A stretch of 64,000 bases of DNA from Brienomyrus brachyistius (GCF_023856365.1 NW_026042416.1:248001-312000); one strand, 5' to 3'. Shown: positions 32,995 through 44,112, numbered from the stretch's first letter. The notes: generated by a model not told the origin, from the letters alone. Program-made: numbers and translations.

Positions 32995-33624
32995 CTACCC
33001 CAGTTGCACTGCGAGCTTTTCCGCCTCCGGAGGGCCCTGTGGGGCCGGTTCTCCCATCACCCTCCAATACAGTCCCTGGAGGGTGAAGTACCTGTCAGCG
33101 AGGATCATGGGTGGCGGCGGCAGCGAAGACGGCTGCGCAGGCGGCGGCGGCCGCACGGGAACGGGGTCCGCCGGCAATGGCGGCCGCACGGGAGCGGTGT
33201 CCGCCGGCAATGGCGGCCGCACGGGAGCGGTGTCCGCCGGCAATGGCGGCCGCACGGGAGCGGGGTCCGCCGGCAATGACGGAGGGAGGTCCTCCGTACT
33301 GGAGATCGCCGTTCTCCTCCGTCTCCCTCGCTGGCGCCTGGCGGTTGCGGGAGGCGGCGCGATGCCCGTGAAAACGGACGGTGGAAGAAAGGCTTCTGGC
33401 TCCGGGTAGTGGAAGGGCTCCTCGTCCTCGTCCTCACTTGAGAGCCAGTACTTCCACGCAGGATCGGGGACGCGTGTGGTCGGCCCCCGGGCTGGAGGTA
33501 GGGCAGGTACCTCCCTCTCGTCCTCCGCCGGAAGCCAAAGCCTGGAGAGCGAGCAGGCGCCGAGAGAGATCGGCTCTTGAGGGAGCCTCTTCCTCCCTCT
33601 CCGCTTCTTCTTTGGGTCCGTCAT
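32995..33624 (-). CDS. N-terminal half of the LTR element ORF
   Basis: 209 codons from an ATG only three bases inside the 5' LTR boundary, ending at TAG (32997-32995). The N-terminus MTDPKKKRRGRKR resembles a nuclear-localisation signal. It is followed by AWKYWLSSEDEDEEPFHYPEPEAF (acidic middle, about residues 58-80), a basic ARRQRGRRRRTA stretch, PLPADTAPVRP repeats (four units, about 120-165) and LADRYFTLQGLYWRVMGEP, a short hydrophobic block near the end. After the TAG the frame continues open for 713 codons. The start leaves no room for a normal primer-binding site before the ATG. I do not recognise the family of the protein. Confidence 0.45.
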   Translation of the reverse strand: MTDPKKKRRGRKRLPQEPISLGACSLSRLWLPAEDEREVPALPPARGPTTRVPDPAWKYWLSSEDEDEEPFHYPEPEAFLPPSVFTGIAPPPATARRQRGRRRRTAISSTEDLPPSLPADPAPVRPPLPADTAPVRPPLPADTAPVRPPLPADPVPVRPPPPAQPSSLPPPPMILADRYFTLQGLYWRVMGEPAPQGPPEAEKLAVQLG

Positions 33625-33626
33625 TC

Positions 33627-33912
33627 TGTCACGATCCGGAAATACTGGAGACGGCGATCGTGCAGGAAACAGGCAAGGGAAACCAGGTACGGGGAATAAC
33701 GGGGTTTTATTGGAGTAACGGGGACTAGGGAGCATCGGACAGGGACTAACAAACATCCACAATGACGGACAAGGGTAACAGGCAAGACCAGGACTTAAAA
33801 CAGGACAAGACTAAGCAAAGTAATCAGACAAGGCTGGAGACAATCAGGGACGCACACGCGGGTAATCAGGGGGCGTGGCACACACGAGGAGCCGACGAGC
33901 CGGGTCATGACA
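33627..33912 (-). repeat. 5' LTR of the young element
   Basis: 286 bp, same sequence as 30477-30762. CCTGG follows at 33913-33917. Confidence 0.85.
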
Positions 33913-33917
33913 CCTGG

Positions 33918-33990
33918 GTGACATGCCTTGCCTGCTCACCCAATTTTAGTGCACTTTAGTTATCCATACTGACCATCTAGTCTCGACACA

Positions 33991-34064
<74 letters not shown>

Positions 34065-34492
34065 GATATTTTTTCTTTTTCTTGTGTTTTTTTTTCGCAA
34101 TGGATATTAAAAATAAAGCAGTCCTCCGTAAAGGAGGGATGGTGGATGGAATATATATATAAAATAATTGTCACACAACCGGGGTGACATGCCTTGCCTG
34201 CTCACCCAATTTTAGTGCACCTTAGTTATTCATAATGACCATCTAGTCTCGATACACCCATAAATATATATGTATATATATATAGTTTTTTTATTAGCAA
34301 TAGAAAAGAAAAATAACGCAGTTCTCCGTAAAGGAGGGATGGTGGATGGAATATATATATATATATATATATATATACATTTATATAAAATAATTGTCAC
34401 ACAACCTGGGTGACATGCCTTGCCTGCTCACCCAATTTTAGTGCACTTTAGTTATCCATAATGACCATCTAGTCTCGATACACCCATGAATA

Positions 34493-34545
<53 letters not shown>

Positions 34546-34734
34546 TTTCTGTTTTTTTTTTGCAATAGACAATAAAAATAACGCAGTTCTCCGTAAAGGA
34601 GGGATGGTGGATGGAATATGTATATGCATATATATAAAATAATTGTCACACAACCTGGGTGACATGCCTTGCCTGCTCACCCAATTTTAGTGCACCTCAG
34701 TTATCCATACTGACCATCTAGTCTCGACACACCC

Positions 34735-34773
<39 letters not shown>

Positions 34774-34985
34774 GATATTTTTTCTTTTTCTTGTGTTTTT
34801 TTTTCGCAATGGATATTAAAAATAAAGCAGTCCTCCGTAAAGGAGGGGTGGTGGAGGGAATATATATATACATTTATATAAAATAATTGTCACACAACTG
34901 GGGTGACATGCCTTGCCTGCTCACCCAATTTTAGTGCACCTTAGTTATCCATAATGACCAACTAGTCTCGATACACCCATAAATA

Positions 34986-35017
<32 letters not shown>

Positions 35018-35857
35018 GTTTTTTTGTGTTTTTTTTTTGCAATAGACAATAAAAATAACGCAGTTCTCCATAAAGGAGGGATAGTGGATGGAATATATAT
35101 ATACATATATATAAAATAATTGTCACACAACCTGGGTGACATGCCTTGCCTGCTCACCCAATTTTAGTGCACCTTAGTTATCCATACTGACCATCTAGTC
35201 TCGATACACCCATATATATATATATATATGTACATATATATAGTTTTTTTATTAGCAATAGAAAAGAAAAATAACGCAGTTCTCCGTAAAGGAGGGATGG
35301 TGGATGGAATATATACATACATATATATAAAATAATTGTCACACAACCTGGGTGACATGCCTTGCCTGCTCACCCAATTTTAGTGCAACTTAGTTATCCA
35401 TAATGACCAACTAGTCTCGATACACCCATAAATATATATGTATATATATAGTTTTTTTTTTTTCGCAATGGACAATAAAAATAACGCAGTTCTCCGTAAA
35501 GGAGGGATGGTGGATGGAATATATATATAAAATAATTGTCACACAACCGGGGTGACATGCCTTGCCTGCTCACCCAATTTTAGTGCACCTTAGTTATTCA
35601 TAATGACCATCTAGTCTCGATACACCCATAAATATATATGTATATATATGTATTGTTTTTTTTTTTTTTTTTTTTTTGCAATAGACAATAAAAATAGCGC
35701 AGTTCTCCATAAAGGAGGGATGGTGGATGGAATATATATATACATATATATAAAATAATTGTCACACAACCTGGGTGACATGCCTTGCCTGCTCACCCAA
35801 TTTTAGTGCACTTTAGTTATCCAGAATGACCATCTAGTCTCGATACACCCATGAATA

Positions 35858-35906
<49 letters not shown>

Positions 35907-36092
35907 TTTCTGTTTTTTTTTGCAATAGACAATAAAAATAACGCAGTTCTCCATAAAGGAGGGATGGTGGATGGAATATGTATATGCATATATATAAAAT
36001 AATTGTCACACAACCTGGGTGACATGCCTTGCCTGCTCACCCAGTTTTAGTGCACCTTAGTTATCCATACTGACCATCTAGTCTCGATACAC

Positions 36093-36149
<57 letters not shown>

Positions 36150-36357
36150 TATATATAGTTTTTTTATTAGCAATAGAAAAGAAAAATAACGCAGTTCTCC
36201 GTAAAGGAGGGATGGTGGATGGAATATATATATATATATATACATTTATATAAAATAATTGTCACACAACCTGGGTGACATGCCTTGCCTGCTCACCCAG
36301 TTTTAGTGCACCTTAGTTATCCATAATGACCATCTAGTCTCGATACACCCATAAATA

Positions 36358-36394
<37 letters not shown>

Positions 36395-36600
36395 TTTTTA
36401 TTTTTTTCGTAATGGACAATAAAAATAACGCAGTTCTCCGTAAAGGAGGGATGGTGGATGGAATATATATATACATATATACATTTATATAAAATAATTG
36501 TCACACAACCTGGGTGACATGCCTTGCCTGCTCACCCAGTTTTAGTGCACCTTAGTTATCCATACTGACCATCTAGTCTCGATACACCCATAAATATATA
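33918..36600. repeat. Satellite array 3, right part, about twelve units
   Basis: Continues the interrupted unit exactly (GTGACATGCC follows the second CCTGG). Unit variants alternate as in the left part. It ends at the Tc1 element. Confidence 0.9.
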
Positions 36601-37769
36601 TACTGAACAAAAATATAAACGCAACACTCTTGTTTCTGCTCCCATTTTTCATGAGATGGACTTAAAGACCTACAATTCATTCCAGATACACAATATTACC
36701 ATTTCTCTCAAACATTTCTCACAAATCAGTCTAAATGTGTGATAGTGAGCACTTCTGCTTTGCTGAGATAATCCATCCCACCTCACAGGTGTGCCACATC
36801 AAGATGCTGATCTGACATCATGGGTAGTGCACAGGTGTACCTTATACTGCCCACAATAAAAGGCCACCCTGGAATGTGCAGTTTTTTGCTTTATTGGGGG
36901 TCTGGGGACTCAGAACCGGTCAGTATCTGGTGTGACCACCATTTGCCTCATACAATGCAACACATCTTCTTCACATAGAGTTTATCAGATTGTCAATTGT
37001 GGCCTGTGGAATGTTGGTCCACTCCTCTTCAATGGCTGTGCGAAGTTGTTGGATATTAGTGGGAACTGGTACACGCTGTCGTATACGCCGGTCAAGCACA
37101 TCCCAAACATGCTCAACGGGTGACATGTCCGGTGAGTATGCTGGCCATGCAAGAACTGGGACATTTTCAGCTTCCAAGAACTGTGTACAGATCCTTGCAA
37201 CATGGGGCCGTGCATCATCTGTCTGAGTGGCTGGTCTCAGACGATCTTGGAGGTGAACCTGCTGGATGTGGAGGTCCTGGGCTGGTGTGGTTACACGTGG
37301 TCTGCGGTTGTGAGGCCGGTTGGATGTACTGCCATATTCTCTGAAACGCCTTTGGAGACGGCTTATGGTTGAGAAATGAACATTCAATGCACGAGCAACA
37401 GATCTGGTTGACATTCCTGCTGTCAGCATGCCAATTGCACGCTCCCTCAATGCTTGTGGCATCTGTGGCATTTTGCTGTGAGACAAAACTGCACATTCCA
37501 GGGTGGCCTTTTATTGTGGGCAGTATAAGGTACACCTGTGCACTACCCATGATGTCAGATCAGCATCTTGATGTGGCACACCTGTGAGGTGGGATGGATT
37601 ATCTCAGCAAAGCAGAAGTGCTCACTATCACACATTTAGACTGATTTGTGAGAAATGTTTGAGAGAAATGGTAATATTGTGTATCTGGAATGAATTGTAG
37701 ATCTTTAAGTCCATCTCATGAAAAATGGGAGCAAAAACAAAAGTGTTGCGTTTATATTTTTGTTCAGTG
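36601..37769 (-). mobile_element. Tc1-family element, module copy 2
   Basis: Offset 24,227 from 12374, with the same ends, TA flanks and internal deletion. Confidence 0.9.
36920..37486 (-). pseudogene. Tc1 transposase derivative with extra nonsense codon
   Basis: As at 12693-13259, but a CGA codon after NLINSM has become TGA (stop at 36971-36973), leaving 171 residues. This is a C-to-T change at a CpG on the coding strand, the type expected from methyl-cytosine decay. Confidence 0.85.
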
Positions 37770-37809
37770 TATGTATATGTATACATATAGTTTTTTTTGT
37801 GTTTGTGAA

Positions 37810-39041
37810 AACGGGTCTTTAATCGGGGAAACGGAGCGGGTAGAGCAGGACGGAACGCAGGCATTGACAAACTACAATGACGGACAGGGCAAACAGGTAA
37901 GACCAGGACTTAAAATAGGTCATGACTAATCAAAGTAATCGGGCAAAGCAGGAGACGATCAGGGAAGCACACGTGGGTAATCAGGGGGCGTGGCACACAC
38001 GAGGAGCGGACAAGCCGGGCATATATGTATATCTATATAAAACCTCATTAATGAGGGACAGGGAACAGAACGGACAGACAGAACTGGCACAGGGGAAGGA
38101 GCCAGGACAAGACTTGACATAAGACAGGAAAGGCAGAGAAACAGATCAGAAAGGGGGACACGGAGGGAACAGGCAGGACAAAAGGACCGGGAGTGAACGA
38201 AGGGAACATCGGGGAAAGAGGAGCAGAAGCCAGAGGGACGAGGGACAAAGAGAGGAGGGACAGAGACAGGAGGAACAAAGCGAGGGGGAGCAGAGGCAGG
38301 AGGGACAAAGACGGGAGGCCAGGGAGAGAAGGAGGGGGAACCAAGAGGAGCCAGAGGGAGACCCAGCGGGCGACGGGAGGCAGCCGGAAGGGCTGCAGGC
38401 GGCCGGGAGGCCGGAGCCGGAGGGGCCGAGGAGACGGGGTGAGGGACAGACGCAGGGACGAAGGAGGGAGTCGGAGGGGAGACCAGGGAAGGGGACGAAG
38501 GAGCTGGAAGGGACCCTGGCGAGGGCAAGGAGAGAGGGGGAGCCGCAGCAGACGGCGACGTCCTCCGACACGCCAGAGCGGGAGGACCAGCAGGCGAATG
38601 AGGAGCCGCCGTCGGGGGGCCCGCAGGCAACCGATAAGACGCCGGAGGAGGGACCGAGGCAGGGCGACGAGGCCGCGGAGGGGGACCCGCAGACGACAGC
38701 CGACCCGGAGGGCCAGGACCCGCAGGTGCCGACCAAGCCCTAGCGCCGGCGAGGGAGGGCGAGCCAGGGGGCTGGGCGGGTGGGACCCCAGCCGTGCGTC
38801 TGTGTCCTCTCCCCTTATGGGACACAGACATAAGGACCTGCGGCCGGGGTCGGGCTCGTCGGGGTGAGGGTACCAGAGTCACAGGGGGAGAAGGGACTGG
38901 AGTGGGGCCAGGGACTGGAGCTGCAGGCTGCAGAGGGGGCGCCTGCCCGGGAGCTGCAGGCAGGGAAAGCGCCTCGGACGTGGGCGCGGTAGCTGCAGGC
39001 AGCGGAGACGGCTGCTCGGGCTCTGGGGCCGCAGGGGGCAC
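37810..39041 (-). mobile_element. Truncated LTR-element relative, module copy 2
   Basis: Same as 13583-14814 with the 360-codon minus frame at 37959-39041 and at least one substitution (an R-to-L change near residue 228). The young LTR element lies only about 3.9 kb upstream, so a diverged and a fresh member of one family share this module copy. Confidence 0.7.
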
Positions 39042-39745
39042 TTATTTTATTATATAAAATAAGTGTCACACAACCGGGGTGACATGCCTTGCCTGCTTGT
39101 GGGATGAGGAAGACTCAGGGACTGGAAATGGGATTAAAACTGAAGATGTGCTCATTCCTTTGTGTATTTACAAATTTTCCTTCCGTCAGACATGAGGAGT
39201 TTGCTGCTATATTTGGCACTAATAGAGATTCTGATGCTGCTATTTTTATTGTCTATTAGTTTGTTATTATTTACAAGTTCTGTTGTGTTTTTGCATTTTT
39301 CTCTTCTGGTTAATTAACTGCTGTCTGTTTGCTGTGAAGTATGAGTGTGGTGAGTAAGACTCAGGGACTGGAAGTGGGATTACAACTAAAGATAACATGC
39401 TTATTCCTTTTTGTATTGTTTACAAATTTCCTTCCGTCAAACATGAGGAGTTTGCTGCTATATTGTGCACTAACAGAGATTCTGATGCTGCTATTTTTAT
39501 TGTTTATAAATGTGTTATTGTTTCCAAGTTGAGTATTCAATAAATGCTAAATTGAGAAATTTTGTGTATCGTTTGTTATTATTAGTGTGATATTTTACCA
39601 TGCAAATAGAGGGGAAAACGTCCAATTATCGGCCAAAAAAAATCAGCAGCATATATCGGCCATCGCCTGACCCTTGACTTGAAAAACCCATATCGGTCGA
39701 CCTCTAGTAACAGTACATTCTGTCCAATTCATCCATCGAGTTAAG

Positions 39746-40045
39746 TCACACACCCACTTGAGGGGGCACTCCGGCAGACGTGAGGATGGGGATGTTCTTT
39801 CCGCTATAACATCCACTGCAGAAGTACATCTCGCTCCTGTTCACAGGGCTTACTTCAATGATGAAGCAGGGCTGGTTGTCTGGACAAGAAGTTGTCCTGC
39901 TGCTGGGTCTCGGTGCCGTTTTTCCACCTAAGCTTGAAGGTGGAAATGTGTTCCAACTTGGTCCCTGGGACTGCAGCATAGCCAAACATCGCGAGCAGCG
40001 TCGGCCACACCCACCACCAGAACCATCACACCGTCCTATACACAT
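39746..40045 (-). pseudogene. Possible frameshifted Ig V-like exon, module copy 2
   Basis: Same sequence as at 19554-19853. Confidence 0.25.
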
Positions 40046-41044
40046 AAAGAAGAACTAAAACATAGAGTGTTGTGACAATCTATGCGTTAATGTTTGGCAG
40101 CATAGGTGATTCATTAAAATTATACCGAAGAATGGAAAATGTGATATTTAGAATATTTTTTGCCATTTAGTAGCTAATTTAAGCACTTACCCAATGCCTC
40201 AATTTGTTTTAGGTCAGTAATGTCTGAGCCAAAAGAATGAATGTATGAATTTAATACAATTCACCCACTCCCACCCACACACAAATCTGAAATTCAATTT
40301 AAGACACTTCTTAAACATTAGTGCATTAACAAAAAAGGAAAATCTTAAGAGATTCAGTAGGATTTTCTATGTTAGACTTAAGCTAATAGTTCAATAGTTT
40401 TTACATATTTCAATATACCAATTTGACTTTAATGTTGAAACAGATGCTAAAACATGGAATAATTTCATAACTAGAGAAACATGTTATTCACAAACACTAG
40501 CAAAGGTAGCTTATAGTTAAGCTTACTTAAGTCAGCAAGTCAGGCTACAGTGTGTAAGAATAGTCGTAAACGATAATTTGTCTCAGTCTTACATGACAGA
40601 ATAAGTAAACAGAAAATATAAAATGGCTGAAACAGCGTCATTAACGCCAGCTACAGTAGAGGCGCAGAAAAGGTGTCATGACTGAAGTATTCCCAAACTC
40701 TGGAAGACCGTATGCGAGCCTTTTTTGCCGCGTGTTTCTCCAGAGGCCCCGGAGCTCCGCTGGTTGACACAGCCATGTTGGTTCATGTGCAGGGGGACGA
40801 GCGGCAAATTTCTTTTTTGCAGGGTGGTAGGTGATGTCTCATTAATATTTATGAGAGAAGTGCTACATGATTGGCCAGTGCATGCCTTACAAAATGGTGC
40901 GGCACTGCATCCAAGCCTGCGGCACTCAGAGTCACAAATACAGTGGAAACCATTTGTAGTAATTACGTCTGTCTGGCTGATTTCCAACTAATTGATATTT
41001 GTATATTTATTACATGAATATAAGGTAATATAAGGTAATAGAAG

Positions 41045-41490
41045 AGGTATTTAATGGTTTTCCATCTGAGGAATTTGCAAAAAACTGCAGTGCATGATGG
41101 GTCGGACCTAAAGGCTGCCTTAACGTCCTCATCTGTATGACGACATACATCAAGACTAGGAAGGTGCATAATGTTCATGTCTGGTTGCGTTTGTTGGTCC
41201 AGAAAGTAATTCAATTTCGCCATGTAGGTTACGTTCTTAAAAACTGCTTGGATATAGCCCGATTATATGCTGTGGGCCTTTTAATTTCTTTGTTTACCAG
41301 GTAGGCTACCTTCTTTAAACTGCGTTTTGTTAGACTACATATTTAGGGAGGTCTTTATAAATTTATAGTAGTCTTCATAAATATGTACATAGTTTAGCCT
41401 AACCCAGCCACTTAAGGGAGAAAGCCAGCTCAACTAGGTGTCGGTCCCAAGCCCGGATTAATGGGGAGGGTTGGCGTCAAGAAATAAAGA
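41045..41490 (-). repeat. Inverted, diverged paralog of 6225-6890 lacking the SINE
   Basis: The reverse complement matches 6225-6500 and 6874-6890: CATCATGCACTGCAGTTTTTTGC, AACGCAGTTTAAAGAAGGTAG and the AATCCGGGCTTGGGAC block. At 41053-41071 the sequence reads through GATGGAAAACCATTAAATAC with a single copy of the SINE target, so it preserves the site before insertion. It also has about 190 bp (about 41112-41300) that the module copies lack. Confidence 0.75.
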
Positions 41491-41750
41491 GACTGTATCT
41501 TCACTGCATGACTGATGTCAAAATGTGTGAAATATGTGGTTGTATTAATAAATGCATTAAAGTAGGTTAATGATTCTGTGCTGTCTAAATTGTATAGAAA
41601 ATTTCTACGTATAGCCAAACAAATCTCCTCCTGTTTGAAAAGGCATAGAAAAAGCAATTTAGCCACTAAAACTTTACAGTTTTTGTGAGGGACAGTCGAA
41701 TTCTCTCGTTTCTCTCGTCAAGTTTTTTTGTGATCCTGCACCTACACTTT

Positions 41751-41890
41751 GCCGGCCCCAGGAGGATGGGCTCCCCCTTTGAGTTTGGTCCCTCCCAAGG
41801 TTTCTTCCTTCTTGGGAGTTTTTCCATGCTATCGGCGCCTATGGCTTACTCACTGGGGGCTTTGGGTGGGCATGATATAAAGCAAAGCAT
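41751..41890 (+). mobile_element. L2 3' untranslated fragment
   Basis: GCCGGCCCCAGGAGGATGGG, then a CCCTTTGAGTTTGGTCCCTC block and CTTACTCACTGGGGGCTTTG, parallel 4412-4530. Truncated at both ends. Lies just beyond the last exon of the chemerin-like gene. Confidence 0.75.
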
Positions 41891-41932
41891 TTTCCCTCCC
41901 AGTTTCCTCCTCTGGTCCACATTGCAGGACCA

Positions 41933-42049
41933 TCAGCCATCAGAAACAGCCAGACGGTCTCCTTCAGCTTCTTTAGTGTCCTTGGAAGCCAAGGCAGTTT
42001 TAGGTCTGAGAAGAGGTTTATCAGAAGGACACATATTACGTCGTTTGTC
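41933..42049 (-). CDS. Chemerin-like gene, exon 4 (terminal)
   Basis: 38 codons plus TGA, DKRRNMCPSDKPLLRP ... DRLAVSDG, carrying cysteine 6. ACATTTCAG acceptor. The C-terminus differs from the known chemerin activation peptide, so this exon is the least certain part. Confidence 0.45.
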   Translation of the reverse strand, partial: DKRRNMCPSDKPLLRPKTALASKDTKEAEGDRLAVSDG

Positions 42050-44112
42050 CTGAAATGTAACATGGGGAGGAAAAGTTAAGCGGTTTAGTCAGATTGGAGT
42101 CGTTTATTCAGCAGTGGCAGCGCCAGTGACTTAATGCTACAGGTGCTATAGGGGAGTGAGATTATTTAGACCGGGTGCTTTAGCTTTTCAGCTTATGTAG
42201 ATGGTGTATAGAAGCACACAGCACGATAAGCTACAGCATGGATAAAATAGGATAAAATATGAAATTCTAACGTCTAGCTCACAGAGCCTCTATGTGTACT
42301 TTGAAGAAAAAATACACTACAAGTATGCTGTAAAAACCGCAAAAATGTCTTACACAATATACAGATTTTACAGATAGTTAAAGAAAAAATGAAACCAATA
42401 TTTTGGGGGTGCTGTGGGGGTACTATGGTCATTGGAGGAGGAGCTAGAGCCCCCCCCCCCCAAGCTTTTCCTTGGTGCTGCCACTGTTGTTCAGATTAAA
42501 AGTAACATTAAACAGTACTCTGATCAAATTTTTGCATGTACAAACACAATCAAAGTTTAACCACATGTTTAGACACAATTCACACACCTGTTACATTTCC
42601 ATAATGCTAAGACTCTCTACACTTACTTCATCCACTTTCTTGTTTGGTACACAGTCATTTGATGGATGTGTAAGATCATTACCAGACCGTCTGCTGCAAA
42701 CTCTACAGTTAATGAATGGCTGCAAAAACACACAGACACACAAAAACAGTATTTAAAGAGTGGTGGGCAATAAATACAGTGAGAGAAGGTGTAGTAAAGA
42801 TATATCTAATGATTTAAGGCAGAGCTGCTGGAGTGCAGGGTTTAATGACACAGAACAATTTTAGAGGAAAGAGCTTCCAAAGCAGGGTCACCATAAGGCT
42901 ATATTATACAAAGCAAGTTCATCTAAAAGTATGAACAACAAATCCCGTTTAACTGAACACTGCTCTGTATTAAAATACTGTCCTCCGATCAAGCTAAGTG
43001 GTCCTGTAGTTCACTATTTAAAGAGGTAAATTTAAAGGGTAATTCACACTGCACATCTACCCTGCTCTGACCAGGTTTAATTACTGGCTTTCTAATTAAA
43101 ACAAGAGTTAAGTCCTGCCCTTTCACCACAAAACACCACACTGCCATTTAAGGCTGATTTCAACAATGAGTTTTAGTTAACCTGGCTCGATTGAGTTAAC
43201 TCTGGGTATGTAAAACCCGCTTTGTAGTACAGCCCACAGGTCTTTAAATAAGGCCAGCTAGGGTTCATAGCTCGAAGCATAATCTACAGGTCACCCCTCA
43301 GATGATTAGCATTTGCTTCTGCCTGGTAATCCAGCCTTTAAGCCTGTAAACCTACTAAAATTTGAGAATAAGGTGAAGGAACTGGCTCTTTGAGGCCACC
43401 TATGTATTTGTTACTTTATTGTTGGCTAACTTTCCCCCGCAGGGCATCAAAAAAGTTAACATGAACCTAAATTAATTTGCTAACTGATATGTCCAATGCT
43501 CACAGTCACAGTGACTCTTTACTTACCCTCTTGTCCATGAAAATACAGTCAGCCCGATGGTCTGTTGCAGTTGACTTTGGACATTTTGTTGCTCTCAAGA
43601 GAATCTCAATGTCAATGTATTCACTGCTGATCTAAATCACATAAACACGTTATATACAAAATTGCCTACAACTGTTTTAAAGGCAATATAACAAACAATA
43701 ATCACCCAAAAAATGGCAAACTGTCACAGACTTGACTGCAGCAGATTCAGAGAGAAACTGTGAGAAGGTAAAATTGACCAGGGCTGAGATATACAACCAT
43801 CACTTTCATTGTGAAGAGACATTAAGCATCATATGCATTGAAATTAAAACATCAAAATCAATGTGATACTCATTAGTTCAGCTTGCAGATGATGAAAGTT
43901 TCACACTTTTGTAAACACTTTCTCAGCAGTTACCTTCGGACGGCCCTGGATGTTATAGAAATTCATGTGCTGACGGGTTCCTTGATGAGCATTTTCGACT
44001 GCGAGTTTAATGGCCGTCTTGTGAGTGCAGGGAGACTGTGGTAATCTTGCTGGGCCTCTGTGGAGATAAGCAGAGCTCCATAAGCCAAAACCAGAAGCAG
44101 CAGGCGGGTCAT
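41933..44112 (-). CDS. Chemerin-like (RARRES2-like) secreted cystatin-fold gene, four exons, exon 1 frameshifted
   Basis: Coding exons 44112-43934, 43631-43527, 42719-42627 and 42049-41933 have GT donors (GTAACT, GTAAGT, GTAAGT) and AG acceptors, all phase 0, with TGA at 41935-41933. With one missing base restored in exon 1, the product is about 164 residues, like chemerin (163 in human). It has a hydrophobic signal peptide (MTRLLLLVLAYGALLIS), an IKLAVENAHQ helix and six cysteines in the order C-x11-C-x10-C-x2-C-x14-C-x14-C. The C-x10-C-x2-C spacing is that of chemerin and not of cathelicidins or SPP24. Chemerin is a secreted chemoattractant/adipokine activated by C-terminal cleavage. The FPGQFAFS-like activation tail is not visible here. 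The frameshift (between LTR and AIKL, near 44016) makes it a pseudogene unless it is a sequencing error. Confidence 0.55.
42627..42719 (-). CDS. Chemerin-like gene, exon 3
   Basis: 31 codons, PFINCRVCSRRSG ... NDCVPNKKVDE, carrying cysteines 3 to 5 including the CxxC pair. TTTTTGCAG acceptor and GTAAGT donor. Confidence 0.6.
43527..43631 (-). CDS. Chemerin-like gene, exon 2
   Basis: 35 codons, ISSEYIDIEILLRATKC ... ADCIFMDKR, carrying cysteines 1 and 2. TTTAG acceptor and GTAAGT donor. Confidence 0.6.
43934..44112 (-). CDS. Chemerin-like gene, exon 1 (signal peptide)
   Basis: ATG at 44112-44110. The start frame gives MTRLLLLVLAYGALL, then STEAQQDYHSLPALTR; the conserved continuation AIKLAVENAHQGTRQH lies in another frame, so one base is missing near 44016. 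Left as is, the frame stops at TGA about 11 codons later. The exon ends CCGAAG before GTAACT. Confidence 0.55.

Larger units (their letters stand above)
30477..33912 (-). mobile_element. Young LTR retroelement, nonautonomous, CCTGG target duplication
   Basis: The element starts TGTCA and ends TGACA with 286 bp LTRs (30477-30762 and 33627-33912) that I read as identical. A 5 bp duplication CCTGG flanks it (30472-30476, 33913-33917), and neighbouring satellite units show the empty sequence ACAACCTGGGTGACATG. Transcription sense is the minus strand. A G-run preceded by TTT, a polypurine-tract-like sequence at about 30767-30777, lies directly before the 3' LTR. The internal 2.86 kb has no protease, RT or integrase, only one long proline-rich frame split by a TAG. 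It resembles the fish Ty3/gypsy group in LTR ends and tract style, and would need enzymes from a relative. Confidence 0.85.
21989..40848 (+). repeat. Large module, copy 2
   Basis: Collinear with copy 1 from GATACTGGAGCC onward. It has single-base differences (for example an extra A near 27205 and a shorter satellite start) and contains the only copy of the young LTR element. After about 40848 the sequence leaves the module, while copy 1 leaves it at the equivalent point (20650) into different DNA. Confidence 0.9.

Noticed and set aside
31739..33409. 556-codon Gly/Ala-rich, collagen-like plus-strand frame
   Set aside because: Antisense to the LTR element ORF; open only because of frame-preserving minisatellites.
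40963..41223. 86-codon minus frame near the chemerin-like gene
   Set aside because: Considered as an extra terminal exon. It carries no cysteine pattern or activation motif and overlaps the inverted repeat paralog.
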